Assembly (NCBI GenBank): GCA_003427395.1
Contig: BFEA01000478.1
Location: 216,072 to 242,609, forward strand
Source: Chara braunii
Taxonomy: Eukaryota; Streptophyta; Charophyceae; Charales; Characeae
Reading direction: 5' to 3'
DNA length: 26,538 nucleotides
Positions 1 to 10,409 of the stretch are shown here, in pieces (positions within the stretch are counted from its first letter, which is position 1; each line of letters starts with the position of its first letter). The notes under the pieces were generated by a model. The model ran no database searches. It was not told the origin of the DNA and saw only the letters and a list, made by a program, of their open reading frames with translations. The position numbers and the translations under genes were made by a program.

Positions 1-76
<76 letters not shown>
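1..76. repeat. (AG)n microsatellite
   Basis: A perfect AG dinucleotide run from the first base to about 76. It lies in the intron upstream of the first visible AP-1 sigma exon. The window begins inside it, so its true length is unknown. Confidence 0.97.
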
Positions 77-78
<2 letters not shown>

Positions 79-233
79 GTTTTGTGTCTGGATCTTGCAT
101 AACACTAGGATGGTGCATGGAGGGAGGAGGGACATGGGATGATTTGCTGATCATGCTGATTATTGGTTTCTCTTCTTTTCGTTTCAGACTTTTTCTGATG
201 AACAGTAGGGCTTTGCTTGTCTTGTTCTTTTAG

Positions 234-342
234 GTATGCAAGCTTGTACTTCGTCATGTGTGTCGATGTGGAGGACAATGAGCTGGCGACATTGGAAACC
301 ATTCATCATTATGTGGAAATCCTTGACCGCTACTTTGGAAAT
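234..342 (+). CDS. AP1S: AP-1 sigma exon (first in window)
   Basis: Acceptor AG at 232-233. The first base (G234) completes a split codon, then the TAT codon at 235 opens YASLYF. The exon ends at AAT (340-342) before the donor GTAAGT. It encodes the middle of the longin-like sigma fold, ending DRYFGN. Confidence 0.95.
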
Positions 343-1653
343 GTAAGTGTGCCACCAAGCAGATGAGCAAGGGCAAACCAGCCTAGCCCTCTGCCGGTCA
401 GATGGAGAAACAGTTTAAGGAAGAAGGATGTGTGTGTGTTTGTTTGTGTGTGTGTGTGTGTGTTTGTGTCGGAGGGGAGTGGGCCTGTGTTCGAATTTGT
501 CTGTCTGTCTGTGTGTGTGTGTTGCCGTATATGCTGTACACCCAACTCCGCAAAAAAAAACCTGACTGTGTCAGGGCTTTCAATGACTCATCAGGTGGTT
601 GAAACTGGACAGTCTGCTCAGCATGCATTTGGCTGATGGATAAGAGGGACTTGCCAGATCGGCCAAACTTGACTTTTTACCCCTGATTAAAGCGGTTGAC
701 TTTACTCACACCAACCCTTCAGCTCCAGCAGACTATCTATCCAATCCCCTGACAAAAATGGCAGCCTTGTCCGAGATATTACTGTAGTCTGGCACAGTCC
801 TAAAAACCACAGTACGCACCCACTCTGCAGTGACATCCACTTGCATGACCGGTAGTACGGCCCCGACCCTTGCCGAATCAGTCCACCTAAATGAAGAGCT
901 ACTACCGGTAGCAAGCAAGGTCCTGTTGTGTTGTCATGTTCGCTCCCACTACTCTACAAAAAAGGATAACCGTGCCATACTCAGACTTTCATCGACTCAT
1001 CAGGAGGGTGTGTGTATGTGTGTGTGTGGTGATGTTTGTATAAAGAAGTACACAGTAGTTCTCCAGCACAAAGTGCTCCGAACCGCAACCTTGAAGGACC
1101 AACACCACGGACATGATGACTCTTGCGTAAGACTTGGATAGCGTGACTCGGAACATGAATACAGTAGGAAGAGAGGAAAGAACACGAGTAAAAAAATTGG
1201 AATAGTGTCAGACTCTCACCGAGTCATCACAAACATGAGTACAGAAGGAAGAGAGGAAAGAACACGAGAAAAGAACCCGAGAAAAGAACACGAGAAAATA
1301 ACAAGGAGGATAGCGACAGACTCTCACGGACTCGTCACTCGGCTGAACCCTCAACAGTCTGCAGAGTCCGCATATTGATCTTTTTGAGTCATGATATCCT
1401 TTGACCCCCTTTGTAAGTGGACGGCCAACACGTGACGTCAAAAACAGCCTTGCAGCCACTTCCATGCAAACAGACACTGACTATTTGGCACATCTTAAAG
1501 GTGCTCACTTAGACACAGAGCAGAAGCACAGGAAAAGAGCAGATAGCTCGCAAAGTGGGCAACAGAAAGAAAATACTTAGCATGATAAGAAGAAACGAGT
1601 GAGAAGAAGAAAATAAGAGAAGTTACGGGTAAGATGATTGTGTGTGCTCTGTG

Positions 1654-1709
<56 letters not shown>

Positions 1710-4700
1710 AGTGGTTCAGTGCGTATGTCCCTGTGGATGTTCCGATGTGGAATCGGTGGTTGGGTTTGAAATCGGTGGTTCTCGGTGAAAAATGTGTGTG
1801 TGATCATCTCGCAGCTACCTTAGTGGGTGGGCCCACTCAGTCTATGGTGGCTTTCTTGAACTCCGTAAAATCGGAAGTTGTTGTCAGCGGGTTGGAACAG
1901 AAAAGTTATCATGTTGCCATGTTTAGAAGTCTGTGCTTCCAAATGATCTCTCTTTTATTAGCCATTGTCATTGGCGTTCCACTGCCTAGAAATCTGGGCA
2001 TGAGCTGACATGGTTTCACTGAGAGGATGGTGAAAACAGTTCCTGTCAGAAGTGTATGGCATACTGACACTCATTCTATTTGGCAACCACATCCACTATT
2101 CGCCCATCTCTCATCTTTTTTCTCCTTCCCTCCCTCCTCCCCCCCCCCCCCCCCCCCCCCCCCTCCCCCTGGGTTCTTCCGTCCGTTCCTTCTCTTCCTC
2201 ACTCATTTGGATTCTGTGAAAAAATTGACGGATGTGCTGGGCTGCTGCTCAACCAGGCACATCTGGTGGTGAGCCCATCAGCGTGAAAAGAATGAAACAG
2301 TGCTCTACCTTCCTCCCTTATTTCTTCTACACTTCTGAACGTCTGTTTTCTTTTTCTTTCCTTTCTCTTCGTTTCTTTCTTTCCTTCTTTTCTTATTCTT
2401 CTTCTGTTTCTTTTTTTCGTTTTTTCTTTTTTCTAGTTTGGAGACTTTGGACCATTTCTCGATTTATGCGTGCCATGCTAATTAATCGTCTCTGTATCGT
2501 TCCAATTTTAACGGATGTCCCGAAGGACTTCCTTCGACTTTTTTTTTCTATTCTGAGTCTTTTTGACTCTTTTCAGAAGTTCTTATTCTTTGCAGTGGCA
2601 AGAGTCAATGCAACAATGAGCTTCTTGGTCTAGCGAACTATGCAAGGCAGCAAATGGATGGAAATTTCTGTCTGTCTGTCTGACTGATAAACCAAGCTGC
2701 CAACCTTGTTTGATCTTGGATTATCTTAGAAAAACCACCAGGTTGTCGGAGCCTCTCTTTCCCGACTCGGATTGCTGCTGTGCACGCCAAAAAGGGAATC
2801 GGCGCGGGGACAATTTTCTTTTCGTTTCCTTTTTTAGCTGGAACTGGTAGGCTGAGCCCATCCCCATTGGCTCAAAATGCGATGGGTAGACAGCTGTACG
2901 GAATCAGAATAGTAGCTGGGAGCAGAATAGCTGAGAGACGCACTGGTGGTTCACAAGCTGACCGTGGATATGATTGAGTATGATCTTGATTCTTGATCTG
3001 TTTTTTTTTTTTTTTTTTTTACGAGGAGACGTTTGAGAAAGCCAAGACAAACCCAGTCAGAATGCATCTGGGCACATCTGTTAGAAGGGGTGCAGATCAT
3101 GCGTTTGGATGTCTTCATGTTTATACACAGTCTGACGAGCCTCGCTTTCGAGTCTGTGAAACCTAATGTGAGGCCAAGTGGGCCTCTCATTAGTAATAAG
3201 TGCCGATAGGAGGCCTTGAACTAGGGGCGGATACGAAGTAGGCACTGGCCTATTTTGGGTTAAGGTCGGACCTGGACAAAGCCAGAGAGGTACCGGCCAG
3301 GTCACCTGGATCTAGGCAGGCTGCAGCTGCCTCGGAATACTTGCGGATGGCAGTGCCTACTGGCCTAGCGCAGATCCAAGCCTCCCTCTAGAGGGAGAGG
3401 TAGGGTGCAGCGCCACACACATTCTGGCTGGGGAAGCCCCGTGGGCGCTTCATGGCCGCACATAGGATCCAGCCAGTACCAGCAGCGGCATCAGTCGGCC
3501 TGCTTACTGCTGGGGGAAGGAGACCATAGCGGCACTTGTAAAGGGGAGAGAGAATGTGGGACAGAGGTGGTGCCAAGGAGGGGAGATCCTAGGAGAGGAG
3601 GAGGAAGAAGCTTTAGAGAGGTGGTGCTAAGGAGGGGAGATCCTAGGAGAGGAGGAGGAAGAAGCTATAGAGATGACTTACTGACGAGGGAAGGAGAAGA
3701 GCGGAAACCATAGCTGCACTTGTAGAAGGGAGAGAGAATGCGGGAGAGAAGTAGTGCTAAGGAAGGGAGATCCTAGGAGAGTAGGAGGAAGAAGCTAGAG
3801 AGATGACTCACTGACGAGGGACTTAGCTGTGGATGCCAAGAGTGCTTCAGACGTGTTCATTATTCGTCAGGAGAGTGAGGAGGGTGATTGAGAGACTTAG
3901 CACTGGGTCTGTCCGTACAGTATTTCAGGGTGTTGTAGATTTACTCTAGGAGTCTAGAGTGGGATCGTACATAGGGATTTGTTGCGTTGGTGGAGAGATA
4001 CTATTACTGGTGTTGTATCGATTGTTTGGAGGTGTTTTGGTTGGCGTCTTTCGTCATCAAGGGAGATCAACATTGTCAATATCTCGTGCATTTGTGAGCA
4101 AGACTTTGGGCCTGGCTGGCACCGGCACACAAAACAAGAAGGAAACAACTGCATTTTCCCACAGAAAACGGAATGATTCATCAGTTTCCCATAAATAGTA
4201 GCAATGCATTCTGCCATCTTCTGTGGGCAGATGTACTCCTTTTTTTTTTTTTTTTTTTCCCATTTCGTTTGTTGTGCAGCAATGCTCTTTGCCTTGTCGG
4301 TGAATCAATGCTTGTAGATGAGACATTCGTTGCTCTTTTGAAGTAAGTCTTTTCGGCATGGATTCCTTGCGCTGATTGGCTCCCCTGTTTACCTGAACGT
4401 AGAGTGCAGGATATGAATAGCCAGACATTGCTGCTATGTTCTAAAATGTCGAAATAGTTTGAAAATACTAAAATAGGCCCTTGCTTGTCATCCGGACCAG
4501 AGATGCTCACAGCTTGTGACTGTGTAATTGACTGACGTGAATGTCAAACCTTTGTGGTATGGGTGTTCATCTATTTCCCACTCTGTGTTGCAGGTCTGCG
4601 AGCTTGACCTGATATTCAACTTCCATAAGGTTCTATTCGAAACTGCAATACCTTGTTTGCTGTTTGATGCAGTATGTTCACTAGTTTTGCGAACATTTTG

Positions 4701-5727
4701 GCCCTCACTAGGTCTGCGAGCTTGACCTTATGGATATAAAGCTAGTACTAATCCACAGAGCTCCATACTTATCTTGAAATTAGGATTTAGTCATGATATG
4801 AAACTTCAAGCTCCGCCCTCGACCTTCTTGGTGAGAGGGACTGGCAGAGTGTCTGTATTTCTCAATTTGACACATAAGTGACCTTCTTGGTGAGAGAGGC
4901 TGGTTAAAACATAAATTGTCTGATCATGCTTGCCGTTCTGTAGTACTCTGTACTCATCTGCCTCCAGTGGAGTTCGAACTCAGGTCTGTGTTTAAAGAAC
5001 AGTTCAGCCATGTACCAACTGAGAGAGGCCAGTTGTTAGTTGATTAATTTTATATTAGCGGTGACGACCACTTTCCAAAGTTTCCAGCTAAAAGAAGGAC
5101 AAAATGTGGAACTGCGATCGAGGAGTGATAAAAAGCTGTGAATGACAACGCCCCCGTCCTTTTTTCCTGCGCTGTCACCCTCCTCACTTTCTCTACTGTC
5201 TGTCGGTGCATCTCTTCCTCCCTCCCTGTTGCCTTCCCTCTTATTTATCCCTCACTTCTCCGCCTGGTTCATCCTTGTTTGTCATTCCTGCCTCCTGTTC
5301 ATCTCTCCTGTGCTGATGCCCCCTTTCCTCTATCTTGTGCTGTTCCCGTTTCCCCCTTCCCTTTGTTTTGTGTCTCTCTTCCCATTTCTGTGCGTGCTGG
5401 TGGATTTGGTTGCACGTGGTAGGACGACATCTGTTTTTTTTTTTTTTCCCCCCTTTTCTGCATGTTTGTCAGGCAGTGGCAGCTTATGCCCTTGAAGTCG
5501 GGGCATGAGAATGGAAATTAGGGTTACTGACAATGATGTTGACGGAACTGAAAAGATGATGTTGACTGAGTGAACTGAAAAGGGGATCGACATGGCTTGG
5601 TGGGATTTCTGCAGGCATACTATATACTGGATGAGCTCCTCCTCGCAGGAGAGCTCCAAGAGTCGAGCAAGAAATCCATTGCTCGGGTCATATCCGCGCA
5701 GGTAGGCGCAGAGTTTGGAAAGGAGAA

Positions 5728-5782
<55 letters not shown>

Positions 5783-6413
5783 AACATCCCCAAACTCTCT
5801 CTCATTGCATCATCATACCATCACAAACCACCCATAAACAAACAAAATAAAGATGAGCAACATAATAGAAGGTGCAAGGTTCCGCACGTTTGTGTGGTTG
5901 AGTGGAAAGTCCGCACACACCCGTCTGTGGCCGAAGCGGCACACTTGACGAAACACTTTGCCACAGCCCCTCCTCGTTTGTTGTCGTCTTCTCCCTCCCC
6001 TCCCTCTCTGCCTACGTACGGTTTACCGGGCAGCCCCTCAATACATAAAAACAGAGGTAAAGAGCTGAAGGCAACATACCTAACACAGAAGGATCCACCA
6101 GTAAGAAAGCACAGACCAGATCCCGCAATAGTTAGAAAAAACTTGGAGACCGCTCCGTGTCAGCCCACAAGCACAGCAGCACTGGCACTCCCATTCCTGC
6201 CAAACGACCCACTCACGTCACCACTACCTCCATCTCTCCATGGCTAAACATGCCCCATCTGCTGTCTAGCATCTGGAGTGTATAGAGTACCATAATCCCA
6301 AAGACGACAAGATCTTCACGCGGCTGTGTGTGTGTGTGCTTTCAAGAGAGATGAAAGTGGAATGGAGGGGGGGGTGTCTGTATCTATGCTGCCGGTGAGA
6401 TTAAAGTGGAATC

Positions 6414-6469
<56 letters not shown>

Positions 6470-7661
6470 ACAGGCATTTTCAGTGTCAGTTTAGGTAAGA
6501 CACTGCTTATGGACTGCTTATACAGTGCTTATAGACTGCTCATTACAGTGATAGACACAGGGAGTGTGTATGCGTTCATGACTCTGGGACATTGTGTTTG
6601 GGGGATGACGGCAGTGTACCTGGTAGAGTGGTGTATGGGTAATCCAAACTGTGGGCCAACTTCCGCCAGTGAAAGGAAATGCTACAAAAGGGGCCAGAAC
6701 CTTTGACACCTAGGCTGTTTTCCCGGGCGCCCAGGTACCCAACTTGTGCCCAGATACACGCCCGGGTGGCCGGGCAGGGTTCTGGGCAGCTCCAGCACAA
6801 AAAAAAAAAAAAAAAACGAAAAAAAGAAATGTTGTGTAGAATTGCAATACAAACGACTTTTGGCTGAGGGTCGCATCGGAATTCCTCACAGAATCGGGGG
6901 GATAAAAAAGAAAATAACAGAATCACACTACGGCACCCCCCTTTGAACCCCTTCAGTCCCTTTAAAACCAATTTATACCCCCCTTCCCCCCTCTCCCCTT
7001 GACAGCCAACTTTCGAGAGAAGAAAAGAGCCTGGATTTGGGGTCGTCCGTCCGAGTGCCTGGCCGACCGTGACAATCTTCCTAGCATATATTACATAAAT
7101 ATTGCGAGGCCTTGTTGTGGGACCGGTTTTTCTTGTCCTTGGGTAGTGGTCCCCACAGAAGTCTGTGCAGTCTGGCAAGAGGTGTTTCTGTTTTCACTCG
7201 ATGCGCACATGCTCACATCTGCTATGATTCAAATTGGCTTATCTGCTACCGTCTTCGGCCGAATAGAACGCTCGGTCATTATACCTGTACCTAGACTGCA
7301 AGTTGCCCCAAATACGACTATAATGACTCTGAGCGTTCTATTTAGGTGCAGATGAAAGTAGTGGAGCAGACCATTATTGTGATTATGAATTGCATTAGTG
7401 ATATATGCACGCCTATTCTTTTGGCTGGGCTGCCTACTGCAGTGTGGGGACTTTGGAAAAAAGGAAAAAAGGATGGGGATACCTCCCTCTGCCTCTGAGT
7501 TGTCCATACTTTTTCAGTGAGAAGGAAGACTTAACTGAGTTAACTCCTTTCGCTCATTGGGTTTGTGGTTGTTGGGAAAAAAAATGCAGGATCAAGCAGT
7601 CGAGGCGGCAAAAGAGCAAGCCAATTCCATCAGTGGGATGATAGCGAGCGCAACAAAGTAG
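234..7661 (+). CDS. AP1S: AP-1 complex sigma (small) adaptin, C-terminal ~100 residues, spliced from four exons
   Basis: Small sigma subunit of the AP-1 clathrin adaptor. In the heterotetramer it pairs with gamma adaptin and helps recognise dileucine sorting signals at the trans-Golgi network and endosomes. Coding exons are 234-342, 4594-4629, 5615-5701 and 7590-7661; the stop TAG is 7659-7661. All internal junctions are GT-AG. Visible blocks in order: [65 protein letters not shown], then [15 protein letters not shown] ending in ATK. These match land-plant AP-1 sigma (known length about 161 residues), so roughly the first 60 residues lie left of the window. AP-2 and AP-3 sigma fit worse: AP-2 has VYLILDE after HK, and the long DQ...ATK tail is typical of plant AP-1 sigma. 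Introns are about 4.25, 0.99 and 1.89 kb. The frame is intact, so the gene is probably functional. Confidence 0.95.
428..470. repeat. imperfect (TG)n microsatellite
   Basis: TG repeats interrupted by TTTG units. A shorter TG run follows near 510-522. Confidence 0.9.
560..640 (-). pseudogene. decayed hammerhead-ribozyme repeat, antisense to AP-1 sigma
   Basis: Read on the minus strand, an intact CTGATGA core (588-594) is followed by a GTC...GAC stem II. The upstream text GCAGACTGTC resembles the 5' stem III strand and cleavage site of the complete copy at 21345-21400. The downstream GAA core is missing (GAC runs straight into ACAG), so the ribozyme should be inactive. Confidence 0.6.
963..1008 (-). 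pseudogene. decayed hammerhead-ribozyme repeat, antisense
   Basis: The minus strand reads CCTCCTGATGAGTCGATGAA, matching the core and stem II start of the 21.4 kb ribozyme (CTGATGA at 998-1004). The GAA core is lost and the upstream arm is replaced by a TG microsatellite (1008-1030). Confidence 0.55.
1120..1375 (-). repeat. tandem decayed copies of the hammerhead repeat unit
   Basis: On the minus strand, 1311-1364 aligns with the complete ribozyme over GCAGACTGTTGAGGGTTCAG, but the core reads GTGACGA and the second core is changed. A second partial copy (1205-1232, TGATGACTCGGTGAGAGTCT) follows, and the intervening segments with GAAGAGAGGAAAGAACACGA (+ strand) recur at about 1168 and 1249. 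This is an old local tandem array of unit fragments in the same orientation. Confidence 0.55.
1655..1709. repeat. (TG)n microsatellite
   Basis: About 27 TG units, within the AP-1 sigma intron. Confidence 0.95.
2100..2460. other. pyrimidine-rich tract with poly-C run
   Basis: A strand-asymmetric T/C-rich stretch including about 27 consecutive C (2137-2163), then TTTC/TTCT-rich sequence to about 2450. Open frames here (Pro/Phe/Ser runs) reflect composition, not genes. Confidence 0.85.
3523..3835. repeat. nested tandem repeat (184-bp unit containing a 54-bp unit)
   Basis: ACCATAGCGGCACTTGTA at 3523 recurs with changes at 3707 (184-bp offset). Inside, the block with GGGGAGATCCTAGGAGAG recurs at 54-bp spacing (3564, 3618) and once more near 3748. 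The units are purine-rich on the + strand. No coding role is visible. Confidence 0.85.
4594..4629 (+). CDS. AP1S: AP-1 sigma 36-nt microexon
   Basis: Exactly 12 codons, [12 protein letters not shown], in phase 0, between acceptor TTGCAG (ends 4593) and donor GTTCTA. All 12 residues are typical of plant sigma adaptins. A 19-nt piece of its 5' boundary is duplicated at 4710-4728. Confidence 0.95.
4710..4728 (+). repeat. duplicated 5' boundary of the AP-1 sigma microexon
   Basis: AGGTCTGCGAGCTTGACCT is identical to 4592-4610, which spans the acceptor AG and the first 17 exonic bases. The preceding sequence (CCCTCACTAG) also resembles an acceptor. The frame then diverges, so this is a partial copy in the next intron. 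Confidence 0.85.
4821..4903 (+). repeat. short direct repeat
   Basis: GACCTTCTTGGTGAGAG plus a GACTGG/GGCTGG extension occurs at 4821 and 4880, 59 bp apart. Confidence 0.8.
4925..5037 (-). mobile_element. tRNA-derived SINE, divergent copy
   Basis: On the minus strand a tRNA-like head shows CTCAGTTGGTAC (A-box region) and GAGTTCGAACTC (B box), with CAGACCTGAGTTC shared with the SINE at 24990-25198. The body after CACTGG aligns only loosely, and I cannot define target-site duplications. It lies in the second visible AP-1 sigma intron. Confidence 0.65.
5150..5460. other. pyrimidine-rich intronic stretch
   Basis: T/C-rich + strand (CCTCC, TTCCC, CTTCT), ending in T and C homopolymers at 5432-5454. 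Nothing coding is recognised. It sits 5' of the exon at 5615. Confidence 0.8.
5615..5701 (+). CDS. AP1S: AP-1 sigma exon
   Basis: 87 nt, 29 codons in phase 0, from acceptor TTCTGCAG to donor GTAGGC. It encodes [20 protein letters not shown] and then SIARVISAQ, the conserved helical end of the sigma fold. Confidence 0.96.
5729..5781. repeat. (TG)n microsatellite
   Basis: About 26 TG units, starting 28 bp after the exon's donor site. Confidence 0.95.
5940..6040 (+). repeat. 3' part of a hammerhead repeat unit
   Basis: TGACGAAACACTTTG, then CACAGCCCCT, TCGTTTGTTGTC and a hairpin CTGCC...TTTACCGGGCAG match the sequence downstream of the ribozymes at 23.5 and 23.9 kb. The CTGATGA core is absent, so this is a truncated copy, sense to AP-1 sigma, in its last intron. 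Confidence 0.65.
6416..6467. repeat. (TG)n microsatellite
   Basis: About 26 TG units in the last AP-1 sigma intron. Confidence 0.95.
7241..7353. mobile_element. MITE family 1, copy a
   Basis: Terminal inverted repeats: left CCGAATAGAACGCTC then GGTCATTATA (7259-7283), right TATAATGACTCTGAGCG then TTCTATTT (7319-7343). The outer ATCTGC/GCAGAT also pairs. The element is about 110 bp. Copies b (15136-15244) and c (20543-20828) share both ends. It lies in the last AP-1 sigma intron. No transposase is present in the window. Confidence 0.75.
7590..7661 (+). CDS. AP1S: AP-1 sigma terminal exon
   Basis: From acceptor [26 protein letters not shown], then ATK and TAG. This is the plant-type tail following the ISAQ end of the previous exon. 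The stop lies only about 23 bp before a 180-bp compound microsatellite, so that repeat probably falls in the 3' UTR. Confidence 0.95.
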   Translation, partial: DQAVEAAKEQANSISGMIASATK

Positions 7662-7682
7662 AAGGTGAAAGTGTCTAGGCCA

Positions 7683-7684
<2 letters not shown>

Positions 7685-7775
<91 letters not shown>

Positions 7776-7778
7776 NGT

Positions 7779-7866
<88 letters not shown>
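7685..7866. repeat. compound (TG)n(AG)n-N-(GT)n(GA)n microsatellite
   Basis: TG 7685-7720, AG 7721-7775, an N at 7776, then GT 7777-7802 and GA 7802-7865. The TG-AG order occurs twice, with the N at the boundary, so the length may be an assembly artefact. Confidence 0.95.
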
Positions 7867-7869
<3 letters not shown>

Positions 7870-9061
7870 CTGCACCGTGCAAGTACGTTGGGGGTTTCCA
7901 AAGAGGGCTATGGGAGCAGTAAGAGTTTTTTTTTTTTTTTTTTTAATGATTGGAAAGAGGGGTATCGGATAGAAATGGTGATGATGGTTCTGGGAAGTGT
8001 GTGTGGGGTTTTGAGCGGGTGAACGGGTAGTTTTGCGAGGTCGGAGTGTGTGGGTTGATGGGACGATGAATGCTCGCCTCAGTTTTTAGGAAGTTAGGAT
8101 AGATGGGATTATAATAACTGACATCCACTTGAGTCTTGGATGCTGTGTTAATTTTTTTCTTGTTCAAAAAGTTTTCAAAGTTATTTTTGCAGTCTGTGTA
8201 CGCAGAGTGGTGGGAGTGCTGCTCACAACGCACCCGCCGTGGGAAGGAAGGAAGGTGGTGAGGTGTTGCCTTGAGAGAGAGAGAGAGAGGAGAGCTCTCG
8301 AGTAAGTAGCGGCAGCAATACCGACGCAGTTCGCTCCAAGTCGTGGCAGCAATACCGACGCAGTTATAGCTCGAAGCCACTTCTGTTTGAAATATATCAG
8401 ACGCCCTGCAGTCTTTCGCAGCTTGCAGGTTTGTATCTAGCCACACCGGTTTTCAGCGCAGCACCATTCGTCAGGGTTGTTTCTTCCTTTTGTTTTCACC
8501 TTCTTCGACATTCCATGCTTGTTGTTGAGTGGAAGTGGGAGTTACGCTCTGGTGACGACAGGTAGAAGCGAGAGTCCCGTCTTCACGTGCTCGGGTCGGA
8601 ATCGATGTCAGACGTTGATATGAATCGTGTTCTCAGGAGAACGGAGATCGATGGTCATCAAGCCGCGCACTGTCTTTGTACATGCACGCAGTGTACAAGG
8701 GGGGAGCGATTTGTTGTTATGCTTACGTAGGTTGGCAGAAGGTGGCCAGTATCTTCTTCTCTTCCCCCCCCATCTTCCCCTCCCTCGGTATATAATGAGG
8801 GTGTTGCATTGTCTTTCAAATTGGTTGTTAAATTAGTTGCTCTTGTGCGATATATCACTAATGCTGCCAAGGAATAAGAGGCTTTCCTCCCTCCCTCCCT
8901 CCCTCTCCCTCTCTCCCCTCTCTTTCTGTCTTCCCTCTCTCCCCCCTCCATCCCGCTTCTCTCGCTTCCTCGCTTGCTCTTGGGGCAGGAATGCTGGGTG
9001 GTAGAAGGCCATCTGCAATGAATCAACAATAATGCAAAGGAATAAGAGATTATACCCCCTG

Positions 9062-9131
<70 letters not shown>

Positions 9132-9560
9132 CTCGCTCTTGTTGTGTGCCACTCACTCCCTTGAGCACCATGTCACTCACCCTTTGTTGAAATTGCACTC
9201 AGCCTTTGGCCTTCTCTCCCTGTTTCTCCTCGTCTGCAGATCATTGGATCGTTTTTTATTTTTTATTTTATTATTATTATTATTATTGTGGTGGTTCTTC
9301 CAGTTGTTGTGATAGGCGGAATAGCAATTTCATTTAGAGGAGGAATTGGGGTTAGTAGGAATGGAAAGGCTCGTGGGGGTAATTCTTTGTGATTGTCAGC
9401 GTAACCTCCGACTGATTTAGCAATTCAGTTGAGGAGCTTGTTGGTCTGAGGCGAATCCTGCATCGCTTGTTTCAAGTTGTTTGTCACCGTGTCAACATGA
9501 AAGTGCAATCGTAGTCTGAGCGCCCTGATCCAGCTTGGTGCTTGCTACGGGACTATCTGG
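7867..9560. other. intergenic, low-complexity rich
   Basis: No gene recognised. It holds poly-T (about 7925-7944), a tandem duplication of GGCAGCAATACCGACGCAGT (8309 and 8345), a CT-rich tract (8881-8950), a (CT)n run (9064-9128), the repeated phrase AAGGAATAAGAG (8870, 9038) and an ATT-rich tract (9250-9290). Confidence 0.75.
9064..9128. repeat. (CT)n microsatellite
   Basis: About 32 CT units, downstream of a CCCT-rich stretch. It generates Arg/Glu open frames on the minus strand. Confidence 0.95.
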
Positions 9561-9585
9561 CTTTTTTTTTTTTTTTTTTTTTTTT

Positions 9586-9790
9586 TACCACTAGTACGTT
9601 TGTCGGTTTGGAAACTAGTGGGCCACCGACCTTTTAGGAGAGGCCGAAACGAAACGAAACGAAATGACAGCTGCCGATCAGATTTATCGACGGCGGCAGC
9701 CGTTGCCGGGCCCGGGCCCTCCTAAAAGTTTGGGAATAGGCTAAAGAACAGTTGCCGAAACGAAACGGCGAAGGTGTACTAGTCGTTTAA
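9586..9790. mobile_element. foldback/MITE-like inverted repeat
   Basis: The core 9632-9727 is bounded by TTTTAGGAGAGGCC and GGGCCCTCCTAAAA, an inverted repeat with one mismatch. An outer, weaker pair is CTAGTAC at about 9590 and GTACTAG at about 9776. Inside are four CGAAA units (9645-9664) and a GC-rich hairpin with GGCGGCAGCCGTTGCC. It follows a poly-T tract (9562-9586). Confidence 0.5.
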
Positions 9791-10283
9791 GCCTTAAGGG
9801 GGCTAGTTGAACTTGGGTCCTCTGCTCTGGTGCCGCCTTCCATCTTCCTTCATCGTGGTGGAGCCTTTTTTTTTTTCTCCAATCACCTCAGCTTGTCGTT
9901 ACGTTGCTCATTCTTTGACGGGGTGGTCCCGAAGAGGAGGGTGTTTTGGTCTCTCTCTGTGTGTGTTTGCAAATTTGACCCCTGTCAGTTCAGGAACCTT
10001 TGTTTTCGAGTCAATTACACCGGTATAATAATACAGGATTTAATATGTTTTATGTTTACTATTATCATAGCATTTTTATCACCTAATGCTAATCATCCTT
10101 CCCTCCAATCATCCTTCCCCCTTCAAAGGCGTATAGAGAACCTATCTTGTGGCCTTTAAACCTGGACCTGATCCAGCAAAATCAGCACAACAGATTCGCG
10201 TCACGCCCTCTTGGATCAGATGGCAGGTGCACATGTGATCCTTGGGCTGCGCGAATATTTTATCCCCTTCCAAGTACCTACTC

Positions 10284-10406
10284 ATTGTGGAGCTTTCTAT
10301 AGTTATTGTGGAGCTTTCTATACTTATTGTGGAGCTTTCTATAGTTATTGTGGGTCAGATGGTAGGTGCACATGTGTACCTACTCATTGTGGAGCTTTCT
10401 ATAATT
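10284..10406. repeat. 21-bp tandem repeat
   Basis: The unit starting ATTGTGGAGCTTTCTATAG occurs at 10284, 10305 and 10326, followed by partial starts at 10347 and 10386. A larger duplication of AGATGGYAGGTGCACATGTG (10218, 10358) encloses it. The unit is a multiple of three, so frames stay open on both strands. Confidence 0.9.
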
Positions 10407-10409
10407 ATT

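Larger units (their letters stand above)
343..4593 (+). other. AP1S: AP-1 sigma intron, 4.25 kb, repeat-filled
   Basis: No further coding exon is recognisable between donor 343 and acceptor 4593. It holds TG microsatellites (428-470, 1008-1030, 1655-1709), four antisense decayed hammerhead-type repeats (560-1375), a poly-C run (2137-2163), a T/C-rich stretch (2300-2450), poly-T tracts (3001-3020, 4239-4259), a short inverted repeat around GTAGGCACTG (3236-3360) and a tandem repeat at 3523-3835. Confidence 0.85.

Noticed and set aside
1710-2008. Open frame continuing out of the TG repeat to 2008
   Set aside because: It lies in an AP-1 sigma intron and shows no motif or codon bias.
7684-8022. 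Long open frames of Cys/Val, Ser/Leu, His/Thr or Arg/Glu repeats (also near 430, 1634, 5620, 6326, 8658, 24511)
   Set aside because: These are direct translations of TG, AG, CT and AC microsatellites and poly-T tracts, with no splice or family evidence.
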